From positions 1 to 33,441 of the forward strand of contig CASFAX010000017.1 in NCBI GenBank assembly GCA_949292945.1: a stretch of DNA of 33,441 bases, written 5' to 3'. Shown piece after piece: positions 1 through 8,223 of this stretch; within the stretch, counting starts at the first letter, position 1; every line of letters starts with the position of its first letter. This stretch comes from an uncultured Bacillota bacterium. GTDB taxonomy: Bacteria > Bacillota > Clostridia > Peptostreptococcales > Anaerovoracaceae. A model generated the notes under the pieces. The model saw only the letters and a list, made by a program, of their open reading frames with translations. It was not told where the DNA came from and made no database searches. A program made the translations under genes and the position numbers.

Positions 1-16
1 CTACTATTGCAAGCAT
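1..16 (-). CDS. hisH: Imidazole glycerol phosphate synthase glutaminase subunit HisH, N-terminal fragment
   Basis: Directly after the hisB stop codon (TAG at 19-17) an ATG begins at 16-14 and reads MLAIV before the window ends. That is how HisH proteins typically begin (M-x-A-I-[IV]-D-Y), and hisH is the usual gene after hisB. HisH supplies ammonia from glutamine to HisF for imidazole ring closure. There is no spacer between the hisB stop and this start, so translation is probably coupled. Only five codons are visible, so the call rests mainly on operon context. Confidence 0.65.
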
Positions 17-604
17 CTAAAGGACTCCTTTCGTGGAAGGAACCGCGCCGCCGAGAGATTCGTCCACCGCCGCAGCCTCCCGCATAACTCTCCCGAAGGC
101 TTTGAACGCGCCTTCAATTATGTGGTGGGAATTGGTTCCCGAAAGCTTTCTGACGTGAAGGGTAACCTGCGCGTTTCTGACAAAGGCTGCAAAAAACTCC
201 TCTGCAAGCTCCGTATCAAATGTCCCTACCTTCTCGGTGGAAACGCTTACATCGTACGAGAGAAAGCTTCTGCCCGAAATATCTACAGCTGCCAGAATCA
301 GCGCCTCATCCATAGGAAGAACTATATCTCCGTACCTGTTTATTCCTCCCATGTCTCCGAGAGCCTCTCTGAACGCTTTGCCCAGGACTATTCCCACGTC
401 CTCCACGCTGTGATGATCGTCTACGTAGGTATCGCCTTCGCAGTAGACGTTGAGGTCGAACCTGCCGTGGCGTGCAAAGAGCGTAAGCATGTGGTCAAGA
501 AAGCCCACTCCCGTACTTATTTCAGATTCGCCGCATCCGTCTATATTCAGGGATACACGCACCGAGGTTTCTCCGGTGGTTCTCTCTATTTCACTCTTTC
601 TCAT
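17..604 (-). CDS. hisB: Imidazoleglycerol-phosphate dehydratase HisB
   Basis: This enzyme dehydrates imidazole glycerol phosphate to imidazole acetol phosphate, step 6 of cytoplasmic histidine synthesis. The 195-residue protein has the length of the single-function enzyme, without the fused phosphatase of enterobacteria. The duplicated metal-binding motifs of the family are visible: DHML at residues 37-40, DDHHS at 62-66 and SHHIIEGAFKA from about 159. The start overlaps the hisC stop by 4 bases (ATGA), which implies translational coupling inside the his operon. Nothing is abnormal in the sequence. Confidence 0.97.
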   Translation of the reverse strand: MRKSEIERTTGETSVRVSLNIDGCGESEISTGVGFLDHMLTLFARHGRFDLNVYCEGDTYVDDHHSVEDVGIVLGKAFREALGDMGGINRYGDIVLPMDEALILAAVDISGRSFLSYDVSVSTEKVGTFDTELAEEFFAAFVRNAQVTLHVRKLSGTNSHHIIEGAFKAFGRVMREAAAVDESLGGAVPSTKGVL

Positions 605-1671
605 TTCGACGCTCCTTTCAGCATTTCATCCACGCAGCAGAGGAAGATGTCCATCTCCTCGTCCGTGCCTATGGTGACTCTGTTGTAATCCTTTATTCTC
701 TCCTTGTCAAAGTGCCTTACGAGAACGCCCCGCTCTCTCAGGCCCCTGTAAAGATCCTCTCCCGAAATCCTGTCCGACTTTACGAATATGAAGTTGGCCA
801 TGGACGGGATTACCGTAAAGCCCCGCTTTACAAGCTCTGCCGCCGTCTTTTCCCTGGTGGCCTGTATGGCCAGGCACCTGTCCCTGTAGTACTCCTCCGA
901 TTCCATGGCTGCGATGCCCGCAAGCTGGGTAAGGGTGTTTATGTTGTACGGGTTAGTTGAAAACTTCAGGGTCTCCAAATCGGCTATAAGCGATTTATCT
1001 CCAAGAGCGTATCCCAGACGGGCTCCCGCCATGGATCTTGACTTGCTGTAAGTCCGGCAGACGAGAAGATTGTCGTATTCGCCTATAAGACAGACAGCCG
1101 ACTCTCCTCCGAAGTCCACGTAGGCCTCGTCGATTAAAACCACGTTATCCCTGTTGTTTTCAAGGATCGCTCTTATATCGCCTAATTGCAATATACGTCC
1201 CGTCGGTGCGTTGGGGTTTGCTATTACCACCATTCCCTCTGCACCGAAGTAATCCGCCGGATCTATGGAAAAGTCTTCCTTTACTGGAATCTCCACGGCT
1301 TCAAGACCGTGCAGCGCCGCAAATACCGGATAGAATCCGTATGTAAGATCCGGAAAGTACACCTTTCCTCCGGGCTTTGAAAAGGCCATGAAGGCGAAGT
1401 TCAGTATATCGTCTGAGCCGTTGGCCACGTACACGTTTTCCCTCCCGAGTCCTTCGGCTTTTCCTATGGCGTCCTTAAGGGCTGACGATTCCGGATCCGG
1501 GTACAGCCTGAGCTTTTTTACGTTCTCCGGGCTCATGGACGCCAGTACCTCCGGTGAAGGAGGATAAGGAGACTCGTTGGTATTTAGCTTTACGTATTTC
1601 ATATCCCGGGGCTGCTCCCCCGGAACGTACGGATTGAGGCTTTTAAATTTCTCGCTGAAAAATCTGCTCAT
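601..1671 (-). CDS. hisC: Histidinol-phosphate aminotransferase HisC
   Basis: This PLP-dependent class I/II aminotransferase converts imidazole acetol phosphate to histidinol phosphate with glutamate as amino donor. The length of 356 residues is normal. The N-terminal LNTNESPYPPSP segment (about 29-40) is typical of HisC, ANPNAPTG (151-158) is a PLP-enzyme substrate-site motif, and the Schiff-base lysine is K210 in RTYSKSRSMAGARLGYALG. It starts one base downstream of the hisD stop and overlaps hisB at its 3' end, so it is a middle gene of the his operon. Confidence 0.96.
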   Translation of the reverse strand: MSRFFSEKFKSLNPYVPGEQPRDMKYVKLNTNESPYPPSPEVLASMSPENVKKLRLYPDPESSALKDAIGKAEGLGRENVYVANGSDDILNFAFMAFSKPGGKVYFPDLTYGFYPVFAALHGLEAVEIPVKEDFSIDPADYFGAEGMVVIANPNAPTGRILQLGDIRAILENNRDNVVLIDEAYVDFGGESAVCLIGEYDNLLVCRTYSKSRSMAGARLGYALGDKSLIADLETLKFSTNPYNINTLTQLAGIAAMESEEYYRDRCLAIQATREKTAAELVKRGFTVIPSMANFIFVKSDRISGEDLYRGLRERGVLVRHFDKERIKDYNRVTIGTDEEMDIFLCCVDEMLKGASK

Positions 1672-1672
1672 C

Positions 1673-2959
1673 TTACTTTTCTCCGGCTTTCACTCCTGTG
1701 CGAACCAGCGCGCTCCTTGCGTGGGCCTCCAGGCCTTCCGCTCTCGCAAAGGCTGCAATGTCCGCCGCGCACTCTCTCAACGCATCTTCCGTGTAATAGG
1801 TGTACTGATACTTCTTCACAAAATCGTCTACGGAAAGAGGACTTGAAAATCTGGCCGTTCCTCCCGTAGGCAGGGTGTGGTTAGGGCCTCCGAAGTAGTC
1901 TCCCAGAGCCTCAGGGCAGTTTTTACCCAGGAATACGGAGCCTGCATGGCGAACCCTTCCAAGCATGTCAAAAGGTGCATCCGTGCATATTTCAAGGTGC
2001 TCCGGCGCTATTTCGTTTACCACGTCCACCGCGTCCTCAAGGTTTTCCGTCACTATTATCTTTCCATTGCTTTCTATGGACGCTCCCGCAATTTCCTTTC
2101 GCGGAAGGGTCTCAAGCTGTCTTTCTATTTCCGAAGCCACTGCCTCCGCCAGCTCTTCGCTGTCCGTCACGAGAACTGCGCTGGCGTTTCTGTCGTGCTC
2201 GGCCTGACTCAGCATGTCCGCCGCCACAAACACCGGATTGCACGTTCCGTCTGCAAGGACGAGAATTTCGCTGGGGCCTGCTATCATGTCGATGGCAACT
2301 CTGCCGTAAACCTGTTTCTTTGCCTCGGCGACGTAGGCGTTTCCAGGGCCTACTATTTTGTCGACCCAGGGAACGGTTTCCGTCCCGTATGCCAGAGCCG
2401 CCACGGCCTGAGCGCCGCCGACCTTGAACACCCTGTCAACTCCCGCTATCCTTGCCGCCGCCAGGATTACCGGGTTCAGCTTTCCGCCCTTTGACGGGGT
2501 GGTTATCACCATCTCCCTTACTCCTGCAATCTTTGCCGGAATGGCGTTCATCAAAACCGAAGAAGGATAGCTGGCCGTTCCTCCCGGAACGTAAAGGCCC
2601 GCCCTGTCAAGGGGCACCACCTTCTGTCCCATTACGATTCCGTCCCTGTCATTTATGATGAAGCTGTTTCTCACCTGTTTTTCGTGAAAGGCTCTGATGT
2701 TGGCGGCGGATTTTTTCATAACCTCTATGAGGGCGGGATCCACTTCATCCATGGCCTCCTGCCACTCATCTTCCGAAACCTCAAGGCTCTCAAGGTCAGC
2801 TCCGTCAAACTTCTTACAATACCTGAAGAGGGCCTCGTCGCCGTTTTCCCTGACGTCCTCTATTATTTCGGAAACCACATCCTCCACGGAATCCGCAGCC
2901 GTTCCCCGGTCGAATATCTCAGATGCCGGAACCTGTCCGTATTTCAGTATTTTAATCAT
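1673..2959 (-). CDS. hisD: Histidinol dehydrogenase HisD
   Basis: HisD carries out the two NAD-dependent oxidations of L-histidinol to L-histidine, using zinc. The 428-residue length is typical. Family motifs are seen in order: the NAD-binding GPGNAYVAEAKK, GPSEILVLAD, the catalytic and zinc-site QAEHD, PEHLEI and NHTLPTGGTARFSSPLSV near the C-terminus. The ATG lies 6 bases after the hisG stop. In this operon hisD stands between hisG and hisC, a common order in Firmicutes. Confidence 0.97.
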   Translation of the reverse strand: MIKILKYGQVPASEIFDRGTAADSVEDVVSEIIEDVRENGDEALFRYCKKFDGADLESLEVSEDEWQEAMDEVDPALIEVMKKSAANIRAFHEKQVRNSFIINDRDGIVMGQKVVPLDRAGLYVPGGTASYPSSVLMNAIPAKIAGVREMVITTPSKGGKLNPVILAAARIAGVDRVFKVGGAQAVAALAYGTETVPWVDKIVGPGNAYVAEAKKQVYGRVAIDMIAGPSEILVLADGTCNPVFVAADMLSQAEHDRNASAVLVTDSEELAEAVASEIERQLETLPRKEIAGASIESNGKIIVTENLEDAVDVVNEIAPEHLEICTDAPFDMLGRVRHAGSVFLGKNCPEALGDYFGGPNHTLPTGGTARFSSPLSVDDFVKKYQYTYYTEDALRECAADIAAFARAEGLEAHARSALVRTGVKAGEK

Positions 2960-2965
2960 TCTGCT

Positions 2966-3613
2966 TTACCTCTGTTTCTGCGCGTTCTGAACAACGTCTC
3001 TCAGCGCCCTGCTGATTTTTTCTATCTTCCTGTTTTTGAACTTGAAGCTGACTTTGTTGGAAATGAGACGGGCGCTTATGTCCACTATGGTATCGATAAC
3101 CACCAGGTCGTTTTCCTTAAGGGTAGTACCCGTTTCCACTATGTCCACTATGACGTCGGAAAGCCCCAGGATAGGGGCGATTTCAATGGATCCGGAAAGC
3201 TTTATGATATCTATATCCCGGCTCTGCCTGCCGTAATAGTCCGCCGCTATGTTTGAGAACTTCGTCGCAACCTTAAGGGTTTTGCCCGGGTTGTCCCTGA
3301 AATCCCTCTTTCCTGCAACGCACATCCTGCACTTTCCCGTTTCAAGGTCCAAAAGCTCGTAGACGTCGGGCTCGTACTCCAGCAGGATATCCCGGCCCGC
3401 AACACCTATGTCCGCAGCTCCTCGCTCCACGTAGATGGCGACGTCGGAAGGCTTTACCCAGAAGTACCTCACTCCCGCTCCCTCGGATTCGAATATGAGC
3501 TTCCTGCTGTCTTCCTTTATAGCAGGGCATGGAAATCCTGCCGCCTCGAACATGTCGTATACCTTTTCCCCCAGCCTTCCTTTGGGGAGGGCAACGTTTA
3601 TAATATCATTCAT
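2966..3613 (-). CDS. hisG: ATP phosphoribosyltransferase catalytic subunit HisG, short form
   Basis: HisG couples ATP and PRPP to form phosphoribosyl-ATP, the committed step of histidine synthesis. At 215 residues this is the short form, which lacks the C-terminal allosteric domain and works as a hetero-octamer with HisZ. Visible motifs are ALPKGRLGEKV at the N-terminus (8-18), VAGRDILLEY at 71-80 and the PRPP-binding loop VDIVETGTTLKEN at about 156-168. The start overlaps the hisZ stop by 4 bases (ATGA), so the two interacting subunits are translationally coupled. Confidence 0.97.
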   Translation of the reverse strand: MNDIINVALPKGRLGEKVYDMFEAAGFPCPAIKEDSRKLIFESEGAGVRYFWVKPSDVAIYVERGAADIGVAGRDILLEYEPDVYELLDLETGKCRMCVAGKRDFRDNPGKTLKVATKFSNIAADYYGRQSRDIDIIKLSGSIEIAPILGLSDVIVDIVETGTTLKENDLVVIDTIVDISARLISNKVSFKFKNRKIEKISRALRDVVQNAQKQR

Positions 3614-4752
3614 TTTAACACACCTCCCGGAAGATATTCCATGAGTTTTCCGTATTTCAGCCTTTCCGGAGGATTTTTCTGCGCCTGAACCGAATATCCT
3701 TCCTCGATGAGACCATTTACCTTATCGGCAAGGTCCTCAGGGTCAAAATCATCACTCTCTGCGGCTTTTCCGTAAAGGAGCAGCACGTCCACGTCGTACT
3801 CCTCCTGCTCCTCGGCGTAGCTGTTTATGAGATCCATGTTTATTGCAAAGCCTACGGCTCCCGACTTTTCGCTTCTTCTCTTTCCCATTTTGTCGAGAAG
3901 CTCGTCGTACCTTCCTCCCGACAAAACTCCTGAAGGTATGCCTTCTATGTAACCCCTGAACATCACTCCGTTGTAGTAGCTCATGTCGTTTACCAGGGAG
4001 AAATCCAGGTGCACCCCGTCGGCACCCTGAGCTTCCAGAATGCTGCATATGATTTCAAGCTCGTCCAGGGCTTCATCCATCGTATCGTTTAATGACAATC
4101 CGCGGAGAACCTCTATTACGCTTTCCGGCGAGCCGTAGGTGGACGCCAGAGCTATTGCCGTTTCCCTGGTGCTTTCATCTATTCCTATGCTGTCAAAGAG
4201 GGTCCTGATGCCGTGTATGTTTTTCTTCCTGAGAAGTGAAAGAAACATCTCCTCGTGCTTCGGCCTTAAATCCAAGTTCTGCAAAAATCCCCTTATGAGC
4301 CCCATGTGGGACACGTCCAGGATATATCTGTCTTTACTCAGCACCTCCAGGCTTGCAGCCGCAAGGAGAAGAACCTCGGATATCTGATATATGTCAAGAG
4401 CTCCGATACACTCAAGACCCGTCTGCATGATTTCCTTATACGTCTTGGTGCTCCGTGAAGTTCGGTATATGTTCTCGCTGTAGTAGAGCTTCCTCACTTC
4501 CCCCGGAACGTCCACGTAGTTTTTCACTATGGAAAGGGTTACGTCGGGCTTTAAGGCTAGCAGCCTGCCCCCCGTATCTGTAAACGTTATTATCCTGTCT
4601 CCTGCCAGAAAATCCTTATTCTCCGCATAGAGATCGTATTCTTCGAATTTGTTCATCTTATAATGAACGTATCCGAAATGTTCATAAAGATGTCTGAGAC
4701 TTAGATGTCTCATATCCTCTTTCGTAAGTGTCTGATCAAATCTGAATTTCAT
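3610..4752 (-). CDS. hisZ: ATP phosphoribosyltransferase regulatory subunit HisZ
   Basis: HisZ is a histidyl-tRNA synthetase paralogue that has lost aminoacylation and serves as the regulatory partner of short HisG, carrying the histidine feedback site. The 380-residue protein keeps the class II core: LALKPDVTLSIVKNYV (motif 2-like), YRTSRSTKTYKEIMQTGLE, and SGGRYDELLDKMG (HisA-type motif). It lacks the C-terminal anticodon-binding domain of real HisRS. It is the first gene of the his operon. An SD-like AGAAGGCGG lies about 8 bases before the ATG, and a long structured leader lies upstream. Confidence 0.95.
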   Translation of the reverse strand: MKFRFDQTLTKEDMRHLSLRHLYEHFGYVHYKMNKFEEYDLYAENKDFLAGDRIITFTDTGGRLLALKPDVTLSIVKNYVDVPGEVRKLYYSENIYRTSRSTKTYKEIMQTGLECIGALDIYQISEVLLLAAASLEVLSKDRYILDVSHMGLIRGFLQNLDLRPKHEEMFLSLLRKKNIHGIRTLFDSIGIDESTRETAIALASTYGSPESVIEVLRGLSLNDTMDEALDELEIICSILEAQGADGVHLDFSLVNDMSYYNGVMFRGYIEGIPSGVLSGGRYDELLDKMGKRRSEKSGAVGFAINMDLINSYAEEQEEYDVDVLLLYGKAAESDDFDPEDLADKVNGLIEEGYSVQAQKNPPERLKYGKLMEYLPGGVLK

Positions 4753-4854
4753 TTAGTCCGCCTTCTGAATTTTTCTCAGGTGCAAAGCGGTCATAATCCG
4801 CTCTGCTTGCTTATCCCTTTAGTTTGCTATTTCGCTTATCTCATTTAGTTTTTC

Positions 4855-4896
4855 GTTTACTTTATTACTCTATCACGCTAAAGCAATAAAGTAAAC
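4855..4896. repeat. 12-bp perfect inverted repeat upstream of hisZ
   Basis: The arms GTTTACTTTATT (4855-4866) and AATAAAGTAAAC (4885-4896) are perfect reverse complements around an 18-base spacer. The repeat sits between the attenuator hairpin and the hisZ start. No T-run follows on the minus strand, so it is not a second terminator. It could be an operator for a repressor of the his genes or a second RNA hairpin in the leader. No protein is assigned. Confidence 0.6.
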
Positions 4897-4915
4897 CCCC
4901 TATTTTCAAAAACGC

Positions 4916-4998
4916 AAAAAAATAATACCGGATGCCTCTCTTTCGCCTCGACCTTCTATCAACCACAATTGCCTGGCTACTGAAACATCCGGTATTAT
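4916..4998 (-). terminator. Attenuator-type hairpin in the his operon leader
   Basis: Read on the minus strand, ATAATACCGGATG (4998-4986) pairs perfectly over 13 bp with CATCCGGTATTAT (4934-4922) and is followed directly by seven T. The loop is unusually long at 51 bases. The hairpin lies between the his promoter (5131-5158) and hisZ, so it would stop transcription before the first gene unless something disrupts the 5' arm. This is the layout of a transcription-attenuation leader. Confidence 0.75.
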
Positions 4999-5124
4999 CT
5001 CTTCTGATTTAACTCTGTCACTTCTGGTGGACTCACCTCTTTCTTAGGTTACGACTCTCACATCGCAACTTTCTCTTCAGCGAACCTGCTTCGTCGCTTG
5101 CGCTTCTTTGCTTCCTCGCTTCTT
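4999..5124 (-). promoter_or_regulatory. Structured 5' leader of the his operon, class unknown
   Basis: Between the promoter and the attenuator three further hairpins can be drawn on the minus strand. They are AGCGA/TCGCT (5098-5094 with 5083-5079), GTTGCGA/TCGTAAC (5069-5063 with 5054-5048, including one G-U pair) and GGTG/CACC (5037-5034 with 5029-5026). Three stems followed by a conditional terminator is typical of riboswitch or T-box leaders. The T-box signature AGGGTGGNACCGCG is absent, and no His-codon-rich leader peptide is present. The ligand or factor is unknown. Confidence 0.45.
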
Positions 5125-5130
5125 GAGTAT

Positions 5131-5158
5131 ATTTTACATCGTTCTAATAATTTGTCAA
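5131..5158 (-). promoter_or_regulatory. Sigma-A type promoter for the his leader and operon
   Basis: On the minus strand, TTGACA (5158-5153) is a perfect -35 box and TAAAAT (5136-5131) a good -10 box, with a 16-base spacer. Transcription would begin near 5124, giving a leader of roughly 370 bases before hisZ. Confidence 0.65.
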
Positions 5159-5214
5159 TACTATTTTTTGAAAAATTTCAGTTATTTTTTGTATCTTAAT
5201 ACCCTTGAGACTCA

Positions 5215-5243
5215 GGACGCGCCGGAAAGGCGCGCCCGCAGGC
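5215..5243. repeat. GC-rich hairpin, possible REP-like copy
   Basis: GGACGCGCC (5215-5223) and GGCGCGCCC (5229-5237) form a 9-bp stem with one wobble, just after the ABC ATPase gene on the minus strand. There is no T-run on either side, so a simple terminator is doubtful. The segment shares GGACGCGCCG followed by an A-rich loop, then CGCGCC and later CCCGCAGGC, with 23621-23662, which suggests a small dispersed repeat. Confidence 0.4.
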
Positions 5244-5256
5244 CGAGGTTTTAAGG

Positions 5257-5988
5257 TTAAATAGCTCCGAACTCCACCATCTTCAGGAACGATTTTAAAT
5301 TTCCATTGTCCGGCCTTCTGAGCACTTCGTCGCAGTTTCCTTCCACCTCTATCTTGCCGTCATTGAGAAAGGCAACTCTGGTGGCGAAGTGGCTTATGGC
5401 GTTAAGCTGATGTGTAACTATCAGCATCGTCTGTCCCTCTGCAGCCAGCTCGTTTATGGTGCTGAACACCTCGTGGGCAAGCTCCGGATCCAGGGATGAA
5501 GTTGGCTCGTCAAAGGCCAGAATCTCCGGATCCATAGCCAGTGCTCTGGCGATGGCAACCCGCTGCTTCTGACCTCCCGACAGAGTGGAAGGATACTGGG
5601 ACGCCTCCTCTGACAGCCTTACCTTTTCGAGGAGATTTCTCGCCTTCTTCCTCGCATCTTCCGGATTCATCTTCTTTACCGTTATAAGAGGCCTCGCTAT
5701 ATTATCCTCTACGCTGTAGTGGGGAAATAGGTTGAAGCTCTGAAAGACCATACCTATCTTTCCCACCGTTTCGTTTTTGTCCCTTATTTCCTTTCCCTTG
5801 AGGAAAAGCTGGCCTGACTGAATGTCCTCAAGCCCAGCTATACACCGTATGAGAGTGCTCTTTCCAGACCCGCTGGAGCCTATGATAGCCACAGCGTCTC
5901 CCTTTTCCACAGTCAGATTTACGCCGTCTAATACCTCTTTTCCTTCAAAGGACTTTTTCACATTTCTTACTTCGATTACTGGTTCCAT
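5257..5988 (-). CDS. Polar amino acid ABC transporter ATP-binding protein
   Basis: This is the ATPase of a polar amino acid importer (GlnQ/HisP type), which works as a dimer at the inner face of the membrane. I take the ATG at 5988, preceded by GGAGAGAAGG, over a GTG at 6012, giving 243 residues. It has Walker A GSSGSGKST (37-45), Q-loop VFQSFNLFPH (81-90), signature LSGGQKQRVAIARAL (136-150) and Walker B ILAFDEPTSSLDPE (156-169). The start overlaps the permease gene by 13 bases. It is the last gene of the transporter cluster. The substrate cannot be told from the sequence. Confidence 0.93.
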   Translation of the reverse strand: MEPVIEVRNVKKSFEGKEVLDGVNLTVEKGDAVAIIGSSGSGKSTLIRCIAGLEDIQSGQLFLKGKEIRDKNETVGKIGMVFQSFNLFPHYSVEDNIARPLITVKKMNPEDARKKARNLLEKVRLSEEASQYPSTLSGGQKQRVAIARALAMDPEILAFDEPTSSLDPELAHEVFSTINELAAEGQTMLIVTHQLNAISHFATRVAFLNDGKIEVEGNCDEVLRRPDNGNLKSFLKMVEFGAI

Positions 5989-6641
5989 ACCGCTGCCCTT
6001 CTCTCCAGCCACTTTGCCAGGAACGTCAGAAAATACGTGAGCACAAAGTATATCACTCCCAGAAGGATGTATATCTCAAAGGGATGATATGTCTTTGCGT
6101 ATACCTGATTTCCCAGCTTGGTAAGCTCTATTACCGGCAAAACCGATGCCATGGACGTTTCCTTGACGATTGAAGAGAATCCGTTCATGAATGAAGGAAT
6201 CGCAATCCTCATGGCCTGGGGCAGAACTATGTGTACGTTCGTCTGAAGCGGACTGTACCCCAGCATGTGAGCCGCCTCGTACTGTCCTTTATCCACCGCC
6301 AGTATGGATGCTCTGACGTTTTCGGAAAGATAGGCTCCACTGTTAAGTCCCATGGTAATTATGGCGGCTGTAACAGGAGCCAGCTTTATTCCCAGGCTCG
6401 GCAGCCCGTAGTACACGAAGAAAAGCTGCACCAGCAGAGGCGTTCCTCTGAACACCTCCACATATACGCTTAAAATTACCCTGAATATGAGGGGAAGCTT
6501 CCTGCTTCTCAGGCTGCCCACAATAATCGAGATCAGAACGGCCAGCAGGAAGCCGACTATTCCAATCTCTATCGTCACTTTAAGAGCTGCCGGAAGCAGG
6601 TGAGCATACGGCAGAATCACCGAAAAATCCAAGTCTCTCAC
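5976..6641 (-). CDS. Polar amino acid ABC transporter permease
   Basis: This 221-residue integral membrane protein of the HisM/GlnP type has about five hydrophobic segments. The cytoplasmic EAA loop that contacts the ATPase is visible as EAAHMLGYSPLQTNVHIVLP, and EVFRGTPLLVQLFFVYYGLP is a hallmark of the family. Only one permease gene is present, so the channel is probably a homodimer. It lies between the binding-protein gene and the ATPase gene with a short overlap, as expected for one operon. Confidence 0.93.
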   Translation of the reverse strand: MRDLDFSVILPYAHLLPAALKVTIEIGIVGFLLAVLISIIVGSLRSRKLPLIFRVILSVYVEVFRGTPLLVQLFFVYYGLPSLGIKLAPVTAAIITMGLNSGAYLSENVRASILAVDKGQYEAAHMLGYSPLQTNVHIVLPQAMRIAIPSFMNGFSSIVKETSMASVLPVIELTKLGNQVYAKTYHPFEIYILLGVIYFVLTYFLTFLAKWLERRAAVWNQ

Positions 6642-6704
6642 CCTGAAAATTCACTTCCTTCGCTATGTTATCATATAATCCGCTGCGGCGTCATCCCGAT
6701 GCCG

Positions 6705-7508
6705 CTAAGCAAACCATCTGTTTACTATTTCGTCATACTCTCCGCTCTCTTTGAGCTCGTCTAAAGCTGCGTTGAATGCGTCTGTAAATTCCACCTTGCC
6801 GCTGCCGATAACGCCTGCAACGTTTATGGTGTTTATAGGCTCTTCAACCATTATGACGCCGTCAACCTCTCCGATCTTCTCCTTTGCCCATGTGTCCTCT
6901 ACAACCTGAGCATCTATGTTTCCGTTCTGAAGGTCTGCAAACGCCTCAGAATGCCTGTTGTAAGGCGCGGAGTTGACGTTTATGCCCTCCTCTGCAAGGC
7001 TCTGAACGGCATATTCCGAGGTGCTTCCCGCGTGGCTTCCTACGGTCTTTCCTTCAAGATCCTCCTTTGACTTGATGCTGCTGTCCATGGTAAGGATAAC
7101 CTCCGACACTGCGTAATAATTATCCGTTACGCAGAGCGTCTCTTCTGCGCCGTCCGCCTCCTCAGGCGACATTCCAGACATGATTATGTCAAAATCTCCA
7201 TTCTGAAGTCCCGCGATAAGTCCCTCGTAAGGGGTGTTCACAAACTCCACCTCCACACCGAGCTTTTCCGCGATTGCAGCCGCCAGGTCGGCATCAAAAC
7301 CTTCAATATCCCCGTCTTCCGTCAGAGACTCAAACGGCGGATACTCCGGGCACATGCCTACTCTCATAACGCCTGCCTCTTTTATATCCTCGAGAGACGT
7401 ATCTTCTGCAGGTTCGCCGGCCTTGCTTTCTTCATCACCGCCGCAGCCCGTCATAAGTCCCGCCGCCAGTGCGGCAACTGCCAGAAGTGCAACAAATTTA
7501 CGTTTCAT
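6705..7508 (-). CDS. Amino acid ABC transporter substrate-binding lipoprotein
   Basis: This extracytoplasmic binding protein of family 3 (SBP_bac_3) feeds the permease/ATPase pair downstream. The 267-residue protein has a lipoprotein signal peptide, MKRKFVALLAVAALAAGL, with lipobox LMTGC and lipidation at C22. MRVGMCPEYPPFE, GFDADLAAAIAEKLG and SEAFADLQNGNIDAQV are typical of the family's two lobes. A strong AAAGGAGG site precedes the ATG. It is the first gene of the transporter set. Polar amino acid specificity follows from the family; the exact ligand is unknown. Confidence 0.94.
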   Translation of the reverse strand: MKRKFVALLAVAALAAGLMTGCGGDEESKAGEPAEDTSLEDIKEAGVMRVGMCPEYPPFESLTEDGDIEGFDADLAAAIAEKLGVEVEFVNTPYEGLIAGLQNGDFDIIMSGMSPEEADGAEETLCVTDNYYAVSEVILTMDSSIKSKEDLEGKTVGSHAGSTSEYAVQSLAEEGINVNSAPYNRHSEAFADLQNGNIDAQVVEDTWAKEKIGEVDGVIMVEEPINTINVAGVIGSGKVEFTDAFNAALDELKESGEYDEIVNRWFA

Positions 7509-7560
7509 ATTCTTAAGTCCTCCTTTTCAGATATCTTCCCATACACCTTGTAAAAGCATC

Positions 7561-8115
7561 TCAATGTCCAGCCTGAATCTGATCCAGTATATCGCCGGCA
7601 GACAACATGTCCGTCTCACTTACAGCGAGAAACCTCGTTTTTACACCGTTTTCATCCAGCATAGCCTTTAGCTCTTCGATGAAAACCCCTGCACCCTTTG
7701 CCTCCTTCAAAGTCTTCAGCCTCTCACCGTACCTGTTTTCCTCATTGAACTCGCCGCCCCAGTTTCCCGTAACAGTCCCGTTTACGCCGCACGTAGGGCT
7801 TCCGTCTATGCCTATAACAGCCGTAATCTCATACCCGTGCCGGGCGTAATCGGTCACCTGCCTTACGACAGGCAAAAGCGCCTCCCTGCACTTTTCCCTG
7901 AACTCCGGAAAATCGTTCTGCTCGTAGACGATTCCCCAGCGCTGAGAACCGTAAACCGCCATTTCCATGCACGGCAGCTGGATAACTCCATAACCCGCTT
8001 TCAGCAGTTCCCCTATTAAAGGCGATCCGCCTTTTTCTCCTGCAATTCCCATCACCTTGGCGTTCACATTCAAAAGACAGTGCGCCGCTAAAACAATCTT
8101 CTTTTCTCTTTTCAT
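7561..8115 (-). CDS. TudS-related (DUF523-like) putative desulfidase
   Basis: The protein resembles the TudS thiouracil desulfidase / DUF523 group, whose members bind a [4Fe-4S] cluster through three cysteines and remove sulfur from thio-compounds. I use the ATG at 8115 (184 residues) because the upstream reading to 8154 begins with TTG and has no SD. Three well-separated cysteines stand in conserved-looking contexts: AAHCLLN (C13), LPCMEM (C49) and SPTCGV (C109). It lies 52 bases upstream of an amino acid ABC transporter. Co-transcription is possible, but a functional link is inference. The substrate is unknown. Confidence 0.7.
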   Translation of the reverse strand: MKREKKIVLAAHCLLNVNAKVMGIAGEKGGSPLIGELLKAGYGVIQLPCMEMAVYGSQRWGIVYEQNDFPEFREKCREALLPVVRQVTDYARHGYEITAVIGIDGSPTCGVNGTVTGNWGGEFNEENRYGERLKTLKEAKGAGVFIEELKAMLDENGVKTRFLAVSETDMLSAGDILDQIQAGH

Positions 8116-8223
8116 ACCTTTGATATTGTAATACCGCGCCCCCTCATTTACCAATAGATTGCATCAATAGTATTTCCCGTTTCCCCCGGTATTTTCTATT
8201 CCAACTGCAGTGCATTAAAACCA

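Noticed and set aside
4753-5124. A histidine T-box or leader peptide attenuator
   Set aside because: The conserved T-box sequence AGGGTGGNACCGCG is absent and no run of His codons is found, so I describe only an attenuator of unknown class.
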